Below are positions 8,033-17,547 of a DNA stretch of 64,000 nt, in pieces. The notes beneath the pieces were generated by a model. That model did not search any database and was not told the DNA's origin. It was given only the letters and a program-made list of their open reading frames with translations. Position numbers and translations under genes: made by a program. The DNA is taken from positions 3,906,001 through 3,970,000 of the forward strand of contig NZ_CP084550.1 in NCBI RefSeq assembly GCF_021800405.1. Reading direction: 5' to 3'. The stretch comes from Arthrobacter sp. FW306-07-I (GTDB lineage: Bacteria; Actinomycetota; Actinomycetes; Actinomycetales; Micrococcaceae). Numbering within the stretch: position 1 is the stretch's first letter; each line of letters opens with the position of its first letter.

Positions 8033-10675
8033 CTAGTCCTTCCGACGGACCGACAGCCCTGAGCTCGGGGCACCGGTCAGCGTGTCGACGCTGGAATCGG
8101 TGAGTTCGCCGAAGTCCGGCGCGGTGTCCACCAGGACTGTGTCGCCGTCGCTGATCTCGCCCGCCAGGATGGCCTTGGCCAGCCGGTCGCCGATCTCGCG
8201 CTGCACCAGGCGGCGCAGCGGCCGGGCACCGTAGGCGGGGTCGTAGCCGGACAACGCCAGCCATGCCTTGGCGCCGTCGGTGACATCGAGGGTGAGCCGC
8301 CGCTCGTGCAGCCGCCGACCCAGTTCCGCCACATGCAGTTCCACGATGTGCGCCAGTTCCTCCACCGTAAGGGCGTCGAACAGGACCACTTCATCGAGCC
8401 GGTTCAGGAACTCCGGCTTGAAGGACGCGTTCACGGTGGCCATCACGGCGTTGCGCTTGGCCTCGGCGTTCAACGACTGGTCCACCAGGAACTGGCTGCC
8501 CAGGTTGGAGGTCAGCACCAGGATCACGTTGCGGAAGTCCACGGTGCGGCCCTGCCCATCGGTGAGGCGGCCGTCGTCGAGCACCTGCAGGAGGATGTCG
8601 AACACCTCGGGGTGCGCCTTCTCCACCTCGTCCAGCAGCACCACGGAGTACGGGCGGCGGCGGACGGCCTCGGTCAGCTGGCCGCCTTCCTCGTAGCCCA
8701 CGTATCCCGGAGGCGCCCCGACCAGGCGGGCCACGCTGTGCTTCTCGCTGTACTCGGACATGTCGATGCGCACCATGGCACGCTCGTCGTCGAACAGGAA
8801 GTCAGCCAGGGCCTTGGCCAGCTCGGTCTTGCCCACGCCTGTGGGGCCCAGGAACAGGAACGAACCGGTAGGGCGGTTGGGGTCGCTGATGCCCGCCCGC
8901 GCGCGCCGGACGGCGTCCGACACTGCCTTCACGGCCTTGGCCTGGCCGATCAGGCGCCGGCCCAGCTCCTCCTCCATGTGCAGCAGCTTCTGGCTTTCGC
9001 CCTGCAGCATCCGGCCGGCGGGGATGCCCGTCCAGGCCGAGATGACCTCCGCGATGTCTTCCGCGGTCACTTCCTCCGCCACCATCTGCGCCGGCTTGTC
9101 CGTGACGGCAGCCTCGGCCTCCGCGGCGGCGTTCAGCTCGCGTTCCAGCGCCGGGATTTCGCCGTAGAGGATCCGCGAAGCCGTCTCCAGGTCACCTTCG
9201 CGCTGGGCCTTGTCAGCGGCGGAGCGCAGCTCATCCAGCTTGGCCTTCAGGTCGCCTACCCGGTTGAGGCCGGCCTTCTCGGCTTCCCACCGGGCATTCA
9301 GCGCGGAGAGTTCCTCTTCCTTGTCCGCCTTGTCGGCACGGAGTGCGGCCAACCGCTCCACGGACGCGGGGTCCGATTCGCCGCTCAGGGCCAGTTCCTC
9401 CATGGTGAGGCGGTCCACCTGCCGGCGGAGCTGGTCGATTTCCTCCGGGGCGGAGTCGATTTCCATGCGGAGGCGTGAAGCCGCCTCATCGACCAGGTCG
9501 ATGGCCTTGTCCGGCAGCTGCCGGCCGGAAATGTAGCGGTTGGAGAGCGTGGCCGCCGCCACCAGCGCGGAGTCGGCGATGGACACCTTGTGGTGCGCCT
9601 CGTAGCGTTCCTTCAGTCCGCGGAGGATGCCGATGGTGTCCTCCACGCTGGGCTCACCTACGTACACCTGCTGGAAGCGGCGCTCCAAAGCCGCATCCTT
9701 CTCGATGTTTTCGCGGTACTCGTCCAGGGTGGTGGCACCGATCAGCCGCAGTTCGCCACGGGCCAGCATGGGCTTGAGCATGTTGCCGGCGTCCATGGAG
9801 GAGTCGCCGGTGGCGCCGGCCCCCACCACGGTGTGGATCTCGTCGATGAAGGTGACGATCTGGCCATCGGAGCCCTTGATTTCCTCAAGCACCGCCTTCA
9901 GCCGTTCTTCAAACTCACCACGGTATTTGGCACCGGCAACCATGGAACCCAGGTCCAGGGAGATCAGGGTCTTGCCGCGCAGGCTTTCCGGGACGTCCCC
10001 GGCCACCATCCGCTGCGCCAGGCCTTCCACTACGGCGGTCTTGCCCACGCCGGGCTCACCGATGAGCACCGGGTTGTTCTTGGTGCGCCGGGACAGGACC
10101 TGGACCACGCGCCGGATTTCAGAGTCGCGGCCGATCACGGGGTCCAGCTTGCCGGCGCGGGCCATGGCAGTCAGGTCGGTGCCGTACTTCTCAAGTGCCT
10201 GGAAGGTGTTTTCCGGGTCCGGGCTGTCCACCTTGCGGTCGCCACGGACGCCGGGCAGCGCGGCGAGCAGGGCTTCGCGGGAAGCGCCGGCGTCGCGCAG
10301 CAGGCGGGCAGCGGCGTCATTGCCGGCGGACAGGCCCACCAGGAGCACTTCGGTGGACACGAACGAATCGCCCAGCCGGTCAGCCTCCTCCTTGGCGTGC
10401 TGGATGGCCTGCAGCGCAGGCCGGGACAGCTGGGCCTGCTGGCTGGAGCCGCCGGACGTTGCGGGCAGGGCCTTGATGGCGCTGCTGGCCTGGACGCTGA
10501 CGGCGTCGGGGTCGGCCCCGGTCGCACGGAGCAGCGCAACGGCCACGCCCTCCCGCTGGTCCATCAGGGCCTTGAGGAGGTGGGCCGGTTCCACCTGGGG
10601 GTTCCCGGCCGTCGAGGCGTTCATTGCCGCGGCGGAAAGAGCCTCCTGGCTCTTGGTGGTGAATTTGACGTCCAA
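8033..10675 (-). CDS. clpB: ATP-dependent disaggregase ClpB
   Basis: This 880-residue Hsp100 chaperone extracts proteins from aggregates together with DnaK. It has an N-terminal Clp repeat domain (1-150), a first AAA+ domain with Walker A GEPGVGKT at 206-213 and [11 protein letters not shown], a coiled-coil middle domain (about 410-530), and a second AAA+ domain with GPTGVGKT and the GYVGYEEGG pore loop. The length is normal for the family. A HAIR-like inverted repeat sits about 30 bases before the ATG, so heat-shock repression by HspR is likely. A GGAGCT-type ribosome-binding site precedes the start. Confidence 0.97.
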   Translation of the reverse strand: MDVKFTTKSQEALSAAAMNASTAGNPQVEPAHLLKALMDQREGVAVALLRATGADPDAVSVQASSAIKALPATSGGSSQQAQLSRPALQAIQHAKEEADRLGDSFVSTEVLLVGLSAGNDAAARLLRDAGASREALLAALPGVRGDRKVDSPDPENTFQALEKYGTDLTAMARAGKLDPVIGRDSEIRRVVQVLSRRTKNNPVLIGEPGVGKTAVVEGLAQRMVAGDVPESLRGKTLISLDLGSMVAGAKYRGEFEERLKAVLEEIKGSDGQIVTFIDEIHTVVGAGATGDSSMDAGNMLKPMLARGELRLIGATTLDEYRENIEKDAALERRFQQVYVGEPSVEDTIGILRGLKERYEAHHKVSIADSALVAAATLSNRYISGRQLPDKAIDLVDEAASRLRMEIDSAPEEIDQLRRQVDRLTMEELALSGESDPASVERLAALRADKADKEEELSALNARWEAEKAGLNRVGDLKAKLDELRSAADKAQREGDLETASRILYGEIPALERELNAAAEAEAAVTDKPAQMVAEEVTAEDIAEVISAWTGIPAGRMLQGESQKLLHMEEELGRRLIGQAKAVKAVSDAVRRARAGISDPNRPTGSFLFLGPTGVGKTELAKALADFLFDDERAMVRIDMSEYSEKHSVARLVGAPPGYVGYEEGGQLTEAVRRRPYSVVLLDEVEKAHPEVFDILLQVLDDGRLTDGQGRTVDFRNVILVLTSNLGSQFLVDQSLNAEAKRNAVMATVNASFKPEFLNRLDEVVLFDALTVEELAHIVELHVAELGRRLHERRLTLDVTDGAKAWLALSGYDPAYGARPLRRLVQREIGDRLAKAILAGEISDGDTVLVDTAPDFGELTDSSVDTLTGAPSSGLSVRRKD

Positions 10676-10704
10676 AGAGAGCTCCTTTCGGGGGCTTGTT
10701 GACT

Positions 10705-10729
10705 AAGTTGAGTCTACTACGCTCAACTT
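10705..10729 (-). promoter_or_regulatory. HAIR-like HspR operator upstream of clpB
   Basis: AAGTTGAG (10705-10712) and CTCAACTT (10722-10729) form a perfect inverted repeat with a 9-base spacer. Read as TTGAGT-N7-GCTCAA it closely matches the known HAIR consensus CTTGAGT-N7-ACTCAAG. It lies 30 bases before the clpB start. Confidence 0.75.
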
Positions 10730-10847
10730 TGAACGGGGAGGTCCACTAGCCATGTTTGCCCAAGGCGAAACGGCTGTCCAGAGCCCGAGGACCTTTCAAG
10801 AACCGGGGGCCTCCCGGGAACCGGCTCCGGCCCTGTGTTCAGGGCCC

Positions 10848-11906
10848 TTAGGTTCCGTACACGGACACGGCGGCAGCCTTCACCACGAAGTGCACCTTCA
10901 TGCCCGGGACGAGGCCCAGGTCCGCGGAAGCGGCAGGCGTGATGTCCGCGGCGAGGCTTCCGGCGCGGACGCGGATCTGGTCGCCGTGCGGCTCCAGATC
11001 GGTGATGGTGACAGCCAACGAGTTCCGGGGGCTTCCATGTGCGTCCGTCAGGAACACGGAAACGGCCGACGGCGGGAAGACGGCTACGCCGGAACCGCCC
11101 GGCGTGTGCAGGTGGCCGGGTTCGTCGTCGTGGCCGGTGACCCTGAGGCCGCCATCGGTCCGGACCCCGGTGCCGTCGAGGGTGCCGGCAACGATGTTCA
11201 GCCCGGCAAGCCCGGCGGCGAAAGAGCTTCGCGGGCGCTCCAGGACGGTCCGGGTGAGACCCTCCTCCGCAATCTTGCCGTCCTGCAGGATCACCACGCG
11301 ATCCGCGAGCATCAGCGCATCCAGCACGTCGTGGGTGACGATAATGGCCTGCCGCCCGGCCAGGACGCGCTTGAACAGGCGGCGCAGCAGCGGCGCGGAG
11401 TGGATGTCCAGGGCGGCCAGCGGCTCGTCGAGCAGGAGGAGCGCAGGGTCGGCGGCGAGCGCCCGGGCCACGGCGACGCGCTGGGCCTGCCCACCCGAGA
11501 GCTCGGCAGGACGACGCGCGGCCAGATGGTCCGCTTCGACGTCTGCCAGCAGCCGCAGGGCCTGCTCCTTGGCCTCCCGCCTGGATACGCCGGCACTCCG
11601 GGGCCCGAAAGCGACATTCTCCAGAACGTTCAAATGGGGAAAGAGCAGGGGTTCCTGGGCGAGCAGGGCCGTGCCGCGGTCGTGCGGCGGCGACCAGGTG
11701 TGCTGTGCCCCATCGAGGTCGAAGAGCGTCCTGCCGTTGAGTTCGGCCCGGCCGCTGTCCGGCCGCAGCAGGCCGGCAATGCTGGACAGCAGGGTCGATT
11801 TACCGGCGCCGTTGGGTCCCATGACGGCGACGGTTTCGCCCGGCCGGACGGTCAGGGCCACGTCGAACCCCCGGCCGGCCACGGCCGCTTGGAAGGACAG
11901 CGTCAC
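10848..11906 (-). CDS. modC: Molybdate-type ABC transporter ATP-binding protein, cut off from modAB
   Basis: This 352-residue ATPase has Walker A GPNGAGKST (about 34-42), the Q-loop LLAQEP, signature LSGGQAQRVAVARAL, Walker B LLLLDEP and the H-loop THD. A C-terminal TOBE region (about 285-350) follows, as in ModC. The GTG start overlaps a TGA as GTGA, and that TGA ends the leftover 3' end of modB. The rest of modB, modA and the regulator lie 33 kb to the right on the same strand, so this gene has lost its operon promoter. Assignment to molybdate rests on those partners. Confidence 0.88.
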   Translation of the reverse strand: MTLSFQAAVAGRGFDVALTVRPGETVAVMGPNGAGKSTLLSSIAGLLRPDSGRAELNGRTLFDLDGAQHTWSPPHDRGTALLAQEPLLFPHLNVLENVAFGPRSAGVSRREAKEQALRLLADVEADHLAARRPAELSGGQAQRVAVARALAADPALLLLDEPLAALDIHSAPLLRRLFKRVLAGRQAIIVTHDVLDALMLADRVVILQDGKIAEEGLTRTVLERPRSSFAAGLAGLNIVAGTLDGTGVRTDGGLRVTGHDDEPGHLHTPGGSGVAVFPPSAVSVFLTDAHGSPRNSLAVTITDLEPHGDQIRVRAGSLAADITPAASADLGLVPGMKVHFVVKAAAVSVYGT

Positions 11907-11956
11907 TGTGCGCTCCCTCCTGCCGGAGCGGCCGCCGTCGTGCGTTGTCCGGATCC
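11903..11956 (-). pseudogene. modB: Detached 3' end of modB
   Basis: The codons for GSGQRTTAAAPAGGSAQ and a stop read straight into the modC start through a GTGA overlap. This is what the end of modB should look like in an intact modBC operon. GGATCC at 11951-11956 is in the same reading phase as GGATCC at 45363-45368 in modB, so excising the island would rejoin them. The joint position is inferred. Confidence 0.65.
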
Positions 11957-12211
11957 GGCGCGGCCCGCTGCCGGGCGCCGGATGAGGAAACGACGTTCCC
12001 CGCCGGAGAGCGGCCCGACCTCTTCGGGGATGGCGGCGAAGTCGATCCACGCCTTCACCTGATTGGGCCCCTCGGGTTCGCCGCTCGTGTGCACCCACGG
12101 ATTACCGGGTGCAGCGAACTTCCCCCCGAACGCCTTTAGCAGCAGCTCCGTTGCTGCCTCGGTGGGGTACATGCCTCGCGCCCAGGCGCGGAGGTCATCT
12201 GCATGCGACAT
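11903..12211 (-). CDS. Small island protein fused to the modB tail
   Basis: The 102-residue reading frame starts MSHADDLRAWARGMYPTEAA with an AAAAGGA ribosome-binding site. Its first 80 or so residues form an unfamiliar small soluble domain (GNPWVHTSGEP, AWIDFAAIPEEVGPLSGGERR). The last 17 residues are the displaced end of modB, so the natural C-terminus was lost or extended when the island joined here. It follows ssb in a plasmid-like order. Function is unknown. Confidence 0.6.
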   Translation of the reverse strand: MSHADDLRAWARGMYPTEAATELLLKAFGGKFAAPGNPWVHTSGEPEGPNQVKAWIDFAAIPEEVGPLSGGERRFLIRRPAAGRAGSGQRTTAAAPAGGSAQ

Positions 12212-12254
12212 TGGGTGGTCCTTTTTACTCGTGGTCTGGATTAGAGGGCGCTGC

Positions 12255-12288
12255 CTGTCGGGGCCAGCGTATCTGCTGACCCCGACAG
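12255..12288 (-). terminator. Hairpin terminator after ssb remnant
   Basis: CTGTCGGGG (12255-12263) pairs perfectly with CCCCGACAG (12280-12288). It lies just past the ssb stop on the minus strand. Confidence 0.65.
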
Positions 12289-12297
12289 TTGTACTGC

Positions 12298-12800
12298 TTA
12301 GAACGGGGGTTCGGAGTCGGGTCCGTTGCCCCATCCGCCGGCGGCATTGCTGGTGGCCGGCACGGCCCAGGGATCGTCCTGGGGCCCGGTCTGGGGTTGG
12401 CTGTTGGCATTGTGGTAGCCGTTCCCCTGCCCGCTCTGGGCGCTGCGCTGGGTGCGGTTGACCTTGGCATTCGCATACCGAAGTGAGGGGCCAATCTCGT
12501 CCACCTCGAGCTCGATAACGGTGCGCTTCTCACCTTCCTTGGTCTCGTAGGAACGGGACTTCAGCCGGCCGGTCACGATCACACGCATGCCCTTGGTCAG
12601 AGACTCGGCCACGTTCTCCGCCGCTTCCCGCCAGACACTGGCACGGAGGAACAGGGTCTCCCCGTCCTTCCACTCGTTGGACTGACGGTCGAAACGTCCT
12701 GGGCGTTGACGCGATGGTGAAGTTCGCTACCGCCGACCCACTCGGAGTGAAGCGCAGCTCGGGGTCCGATGTCAGGTTTCCAATGACAATAATGGTTGTT
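12298..12800 (-). pseudogene. ssb: Single-stranded DNA-binding protein, frameshifted and 5'-truncated
   Basis: The C-terminal two thirds read cleanly as an [20 protein letters not shown], then [17 protein letters not shown], and an acidic tip ending DSEPPF, which binds SSB partners. Upstream, an extra C around 12688-12694 (TTTCGAC for TTT GAC) shifts the frame. On the far side the OB-fold start resumes as [19 protein letters not shown]. The initiator is missing because sequence next to an IS3 remnant begins at about 12800. A GTG at 12612 could start a truncated product, but it would lack the OB-fold core. Confidence 0.82.
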
Positions 12801-13280
12801 ACTGTACGACGACTACGCCAACCCAGGTAACGGTGGGGATGACCGGTACTTTGAGGCGATCAGCCGCCGCCCGCTCGGGGAAGGTGGGCTCTGGGACTCA
12901 CACACGACCGCACCCACGACCAACCAGGTGGGACCGGACCTCAAAACGAACCCACACCAGACACCGAGAACATCACCATCTTGGCGGGCACTCTTGGCGG
13001 ACGTCGGTGCGGTCCAATCGATGTCTCGCAAAGCCAACTGCTACGACAACGCCGTCATTGAGAACTTCTTCGGACACCTCAAAGAAGAGCTCTTCCACCG
13101 CGTCCGATTCCTCAACACCGATGCTCTGGTGTCAGCGCTGCACGAATACATCCACTGGTACAACACTGAACGAATCTCCACAAAGCTCAAGGGCCTCAGT
13201 CCGATCCAGTACCGTGCGCAGACTATGGCGGCCTAAGTCCATTCACCTACAACTACTCCGCGAATCCACCCGGACCTAAG
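12800..13280 (+). mobile_element. IS3-family insertion sequence remnant
   Basis: Only the C-terminal part of an OrfB-type DDE transposase survives (12940-13236), with degenerate sequence before it. It abuts the broken 5' end of ssb, so it probably caused that truncation. I could not define terminal inverted repeats. Confidence 0.7.
12940..13236 (+). pseudogene. IS3-family transposase OrfB, C-terminal fragment
   Basis: The block SMSRKANCYDNAVIENFFGH, followed by LKEELFH and IHWYNTERISTKLKGLSPIQYR, is the conserved end of the rve integrase domain and includes the last catalytic Glu of the DDE triad. The first two acidic residues and orfA are absent, so it cannot be active. Confidence 0.85.
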
Positions 13281-13347
13281 CAACGTGACCTAACCACCAA
13301 TCTGTGAATGCGCAACAATATTCAATAGCTACGGACTGGAGGATTTG

Positions 13348-13590
13348 ATGTCGACGCCAGAGCTGGTCGGCGTAATCTGGGTTTGCTGTGGGCTGGCTAT
13401 GCTCGTTCTAGGCCGACTGATGGAAAGCTTCGCGGCGAGAAGCTACTCACGTAGTCACCCAGGCCAGGACGTTGACCGGTATATCAGGCGTCAACGGCTT
13501 CAGTACAGGACGCTTGCCGCCTTAGGAATTATTGCCGGTGTGATCCTCCTCGTGTACCGCCTCTCAGGCGGTCAATTTGAAGGAGAATAA
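13348..13590 (+). CDS. Small two-helix membrane protein A
   Basis: The product has 80 residues. A hydrophobic segment at about 7-25 is followed by a charged linker (SRSHPGQDVDRYIRRQRLQY) and a second helix at about 55-73. GGAGG lies 5 bases before the ATG. The next gene starts 3 bases after this stop and has a similar two-helix plan, so they form a pair. I do not recognise the family. Confidence 0.6.
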   Translation: MSTPELVGVIWVCCGLAMLVLGRLMESFAARSYSRSHPGQDVDRYIRRQRLQYRTLAALGIIAGVILLVYRLSGGQFEGE

Positions 13591-13592
13591 CT

Positions 13593-13832
13593 TTGTCGCC
13601 CTCGCTCTATTCTGCTGCCGCCTGCGTGGTCTCCGGTGTGCTCATCATCTTGAGCCGGAATTGGTTCGCCCGTTCAATGATGGACGGGCTTAGAGGCTTT
13701 GCAAAGGATCTCTCATCTGAAGGCCTCAGGCGTTTTTGCAGCACAGGACTGGTAATTTTCGGACTGTCCCTTGTAGCAACTGGCATAGGAATACTTCTTG
13801 CATCCGTTGTCCAACAACTTGCAAGCCAGTAG
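13593..13832 (+). CDS. Small two-helix membrane protein B
   Basis: The 79-residue protein starts at a TTG preceded by AAGGAGA at a 6-base spacing. Hydrophobic helices lie at about 5-22 and 50-74, with a polar middle (MMDGLRGFAKDLSSEGLRR). It is co-transcribed with the preceding gene and ends just before a strong hairpin. The two may act together in the membrane; function is unknown. Confidence 0.6.
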   Translation: MSPSLYSAAACVVSGVLIILSRNWFARSMMDGLRGFAKDLSSEGLRRFCSTGLVIFGLSLVATGIGILLASVVQQLASQ

Positions 13833-13845
13833 CGAACGAGAGGTT

Positions 13846-13887
13846 GTAGAGAAGGTCCTCTCCTAAGCGAGGCAGGACCTTCTCTAC
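13846..13887 (+). terminator. Long perfect hairpin after the small membrane gene pair
   Basis: Fourteen-base arms GTAGAGAAGGTCCT and AGGACCTTCTCTAC enclose a 14-base loop, directly downstream of the pair. Confidence 0.8.
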
Positions 13888-14133
13888 GACAGCGATTCTT
13901 TGGCCGCTAGAGTGGATCCGGCACATCTAAGGGTCCAACATTTGGGGACCAGTTCACCCAAGGGGTCCGGCCCTTCCCGTCGGATCTTCCCCAGGTGCGC
14001 GGCGGCCTCCCCCGCTAGCGCACTCCGCCGGCCGCGATGACGCTGCCGCGGGCGCAGCCACTTCCAGCCAACCCGCAGAAACTGCCACTACTGTGAAAGG
14101 ACGCAATCAGTCCTACAGCAGGCAAGGAAACCC

Positions 14134-14286
14134 GTGGCCGACGAGATCCGCATGACCGAGGACGACACCGTCGCCCCCGACGCCAGCCCGATCGAAGACT
14201 TCCTGGAGCTGCGCCTGCTCACCGCAGGCCCACCGACCGGCCCCGTAGACTTTCCCCAGGAAGACCACCGGCTCGACGAGCCGTAA
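14134..14286 (+). CDS. Possible small acidic protein
   Basis: A 50-codon frame opens with GTG after AAGGAAA and ends in TAA. The peptide (VADEIRMTEDDTVAPDASPI...) is acidic and has strong GC at third positions, as in a real coding region. No family is recognised. The rest of 13888-14600 shows no gene. Confidence 0.4.
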   Translation: MADEIRMTEDDTVAPDASPIEDFLELRLLTAGPPTGPVDFPQEDHRLDEP

Positions 14287-14614
14287 CCACTGCAGCGCTG
14301 ACGCTGCACCATAGATTTCCTAATTCTGTATTAGCGGCTCCAATTGGGCTTTCGAAGCCGCTAACTGTGACGGGTTTCCTGACACCTGGGCTGCCGGTGT
14401 ACTCCTATAAATTTCCTGGCCCCTGAGGCCTCGCAAAAGAGCGGCAGCCACTCGGCCGACTGGGCGTCCCGAAGCCCGTCACAGAAGGTTACCCGTCCTC
14501 CTTTTCGCGTCCTAAGCGGTTTCCTAGCTCCCGCGGAGTGTCTGCGAACCCGGCAGGACTGCCAGGGGGAAGCTCTTTGTGGTGCGAGCCCATCAAGGGG
14601 AGACCTCTCTCTAA

Positions 14615-14755
14615 ATTCCCGAGCCGCCGAGCTCTTGATTAAGACTGAGGCCCCCTGGATGAGCCGGTGTCACGAACGGCTAGTGAGATGGCGGACCAAA
14701 GAGTCCTGGAATTAGGTCGCCGCGTGCCCCGAACAGGCTCACCCATACAGGGAAA
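14615..14755 (+). ncRNA. Candidate bridge RNA of IS110 element A
   Basis: About 140 non-coding bases before the recombinase align with 28405-28545 upstream of element B. Identical blocks such as CACGAACGGCT, GTGAGATGGC and TGGAATTAGG alternate with divergent stretches. IS110 recombinases are guided by structured bridge RNAs from their left ends, whose loops pair with target and donor DNA. The conserved-frame/variable-loop pattern fits that; it is an inference. Confidence 0.5.
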
Positions 14756-14772
14756 AGAGTTAGGAGCAGGAA

Positions 14773-15963
14773 TTGAACGTGTACTGCGGCATCGACTGGG
14801 CCGAAAACCACCACGACATCGCGCTCGTCAACGACGCGGGCGAGCTTCTCGCCAAGCAACGCATCACAGATGACACCACAGGCTACAAGAGCCTACTGGA
14901 ACTGCTCGCTGCGCACGGAGACAGCCCGGAGGCCCCGATCCCCATAGCGATCGAGACCAGCCATGGGCTTTTGGTAGCCACTTTGCGAACGGGAACCCGC
15001 CGGATTTACGCGGTGAACCCACTCTCAGCCGCCCGGTACCGGGATAGGTACGCACTCTCCGGCAAGAAATCCGACCACGGCGACGCGCTCGTCCTGGCAA
15101 ACATCCTGCGTACCGACATGGCAGCCCACCGACCCCTGCCGCAGGACAGCGAATTGGCCCAAGCAATCACCGTCTTGGCCCGCGCTCAGCAAGACGCTGT
15201 CTGGGCGCGGCAGCAAATAGCCAACCAGGTCCGCTCGCTCCTGAGGTGCTACTACCCTGCAGCCCTCCAGGCGTTCCTCGCCAAACAGAATGGCCTCATC
15301 CGGGAAGATGCCCGAGTGGTCCTTACCATCGCTCCTACCCCTGCCCGGGCGGCGAAACTTACGACAACACAGCTGCAAGCAGCCCTTCGCCGATCAGGAC
15401 GCAGCAGGGGAATCGAGGCTGAAGCGGCCAGAATCAAGGAGATCTTCCGGGCTAACTACGCCCAGCACCCACAGACCGTCGAGGACGCCATGGGCATGCA
15501 ATTAGCATCCCTGCTACTGCAACTGGACGCTGCATGCATAGCGGCAGACAGACTCGCCGAAGCCGTTGAAGAAGCCTTCCTGCAGCACCCAGACGCACAA
15601 ATTCTTCTGAGCTTCCCAGGCTTAGGCGTCCAACTCGGCGCACGAATACTTGCGGAAGTGGGGGACGATCCCACGCGATTCGTTGACGCCCGAGCGCTGA
15701 AGGCCTATGCCGGATCAGCACCAATCACCCGCGCATCAGGGAAGAAGATCTACGTCGGCCGACGATACGTCAAAAACGACCGGCTCATGAACGCAGGATT
15801 TCTATGGGCCTTCGCCTCCCTCAAATGCTCCACGGGTGCTTACGAACACTACCGACGGCGCCGCGCAGCTGGCGATTGGCACGCAGCTGCCCAGCGCAAC
15901 CTCTTTAACCGGTTCCTCGGGCAGCTCTATTTCTGTCTCAAAACGCCGGAACCCATTCGATGA
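14773..15963 (+). CDS. IS110-family DEDD recombinase A
   Basis: This 396-residue recombinase has an N-terminal RuvC-like DEDD domain with Asp in GIDWAE (about 6), Glu in AIETSHG, and the Asp pair in KSDHGDALVLANIL. A C-terminal Tnp domain carries AYAGSAPITRASGKK, whose serine region is the catalytic nucleophile site in this family. TTG at 14773 has GGAGCAGG just upstream. It is a close relative of the protein at 28567-29796 but clearly diverged, so they are separate arrivals rather than recent copies. It looks intact. Confidence 0.93.
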   Translation: MNVYCGIDWAENHHDIALVNDAGELLAKQRITDDTTGYKSLLELLAAHGDSPEAPIPIAIETSHGLLVATLRTGTRRIYAVNPLSAARYRDRYALSGKKSDHGDALVLANILRTDMAAHRPLPQDSELAQAITVLARAQQDAVWARQQIANQVRSLLRCYYPAALQAFLAKQNGLIREDARVVLTIAPTPARAAKLTTTQLQAALRRSGRSRGIEAEAARIKEIFRANYAQHPQTVEDAMGMQLASLLLQLDAACIAADRLAEAVEEAFLQHPDAQILLSFPGLGVQLGARILAEVGDDPTRFVDARALKAYAGSAPITRASGKKIYVGRRYVKNDRLMNAGFLWAFASLKCSTGAYEHYRRRRAAGDWHAAAQRNLFNRFLGQLYFCLKTPEPIR

Positions 15964-16149
15964 GCAACACGCCTTCGCATCTGCCGCCTGACCACAACCC
16001 CAACCACACAACCTAAGCAGGAGAGCCACTACGCGGGCTGAATCATGGCGATAGAGCGGTCCCGGCGAGGACGGCTTTCCAGACCATTGACAAGAACTTG
16101 AAGGCTCGCTGACAGTAGTTCATGGATTCAACAGCGCGGGATAGAAGGA

Positions 16150-16372
16150 TTCTGTGAGTCTTGCAGCGGTTGGTCTGGGACTAGCTGGCAGTGTTGATGC
16201 CGGTCGTTCTGCCTGGCGCGTGACTCGAAAAAACAATTGCCCCTTGAGGGTGCGTTTCCCCCGATTTGTCCGCGCGGGGTGGAGCGACCGGCATTGACCT
16301 GTCCCACGACGGTGGCTTGATCAGAAGCTTGCCCAGCCTCTGGAGGTTGTGGCTCATCACAGTTTTGCCTCG
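16150..16372 (+). ncRNA. Candidate bridge RNA of IS110 element C
   Basis: Non-coding blocks shared with 36930-37165 include GAGTCTT, AGCTGGCAG, GCGTGACTC, TGATCAGAAGC/TGATTAGAAGC and TTGCCCA/ATGCCCA, in the same order and separated by variable sequence. This is what a guide RNA with changing loops would show. Confidence 0.45.
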
Positions 16373-16449
16373 AAGTGACACCTCCCAGGTTCAGCGCCGG
16401 TCGTGATGCGACCAGTCTTGCCCGTTCGAAAGGAAGGAGGGTGGCCGCG

Positions 16450-17547
16450 TTGACCATCGTTGCGCAGACCCGCCCGTTCGTCATCGGCGTGGACTGTCAC
16501 GCCCGCACACACACGTACGCCATCATCGAGGCCAGCACCAAGCGACAAATCGCGTGCGAGCAGTTCCCGACCACCCCGGCAGGGGTGTCCCGCGCACTTG
16601 GCTGGGTAGGCCGACGGACAGACGGCGATATGGGGTGTCTTTGGGCTGTTGAGGGTATCGGCTCATATGGGGCACGTCTGGCCCGGGCAGTAACGGACGC
16701 CGGTTACGACGTCGCCGAGGCCCCACGGATGAACGCCCGAGGCCGTCGGGGGCTGGGCAAATCGGACCCGCTGGACGCCGCCGCCATCGGAGCCGCTGTC
16801 CTTGGCTTGGAGGAGTCCCAGCTCCGAGCTCCACGCCGGGATGAAGGAACCCGTGCCGGACTCAGGATCCTCAGCGCCGCCCGGGACCAGCTGACCCGGG
16901 ACCGAACAATGAATGTCAATGCACTCATCGCCTTGCTCCGAGCCCATGATCTCGGAATCGACGCCCGTAAACCGCTGGTTCCCGCCCAGATCGCGACGAT
17001 CACCAGATGGCGGGAGCGACAGGAGCCGATCGAACTGTCTATCGCGCGCGAGGAAGCAGTTCGGTTGGCGCGCCGCGTTATCGAAGTAACCACTCAGCTG
17101 GGTGCGAACCAGAAGCGCATGACAGAGCTAATTCAGCAAAGCCCCGCTGCGCCGCTATTGGAGATGGTGGGTGCCGGGGCTGTCACGATCGCCACTGTCC
17201 TGACAGCCTGGTCGCATCCAGGAAGGGTTCGCAGCGAAGCTGCCTTCGCCTCACTGGCAGGGGTGAATCCCTTGCCAGCCTCAAGCGGTAACACTGTTCG
17301 ACACAGGCTCAACCGGGGCGGTGATAGACGCCTAAACCGAGCCTTGCACACCATCACTATGACCCGGATGGTCCACGACCCCGGAACACGGGAGTACGTC
17401 ACCAAACGCACTCAAGAAGGCCGTAGCTACCGCGAAATCCGCAGATCCCTCAAGCGCTACATCGCCCGAACCCTCTACCGCCAACTCAACACCCTTTACG
17501 CCACCGCCGAACCGGTCCCATCACCCGTTGCCGGGGCAGCCCCTTAG
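16450..17547 (+). CDS. IS110-family DEDD recombinase C
   Basis: The 365-residue recombinase has the DEDD residues in GVDCHARTH, AVEGIGSYG and LGKSDPLDAAAI. Its Tnp domain carries FASLAGVNPLPASSGNT and LNRGGDRRLNRALH. I chose TTG at 16450, which has AAGGAAGGAGG about 10 bases upstream; GTG at 16441 is too close to that site. It appears complete and is most like the element D protein at 37212. Confidence 0.9.
   Translation: MTIVAQTRPFVIGVDCHARTHTYAIIEASTKRQIACEQFPTTPAGVSRALGWVGRRTDGDMGCLWAVEGIGSYGARLARAVTDAGYDVAEAPRMNARGRRGLGKSDPLDAAAIGAAVLGLEESQLRAPRRDEGTRAGLRILSAARDQLTRDRTMNVNALIALLRAHDLGIDARKPLVPAQIATITRWRERQEPIELSIAREEAVRLARRVIEVTTQLGANQKRMTELIQQSPAAPLLEMVGAGAVTIATVLTAWSHPGRVRSEAAFASLAGVNPLPASSGNTVRHRLNRGGDRRLNRALHTITMTRMVHDPGTREYVTKRTQEGRSYREIRRSLKRYIARTLYRQLNTLYATAEPVPSPVAGAAP

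Larger units (their letters stand above)
14600..16020 (+). mobile_element. IS110-family element A
   Basis: It consists of a non-coding left end conserved with element B (28.4 kb), then a DEDD recombinase. Exact ends are uncertain because IS110 elements lack conventional terminal inverted repeats and long target duplications. Confidence 0.75.

Noticed and set aside
8306..10706. Long open frames on the plus strand opposite clpB
   Set aside because: They mirror the codon pattern of clpB, have His/Gln/Ala-rich meaningless sequence and no start signals. ClpB itself is certain.
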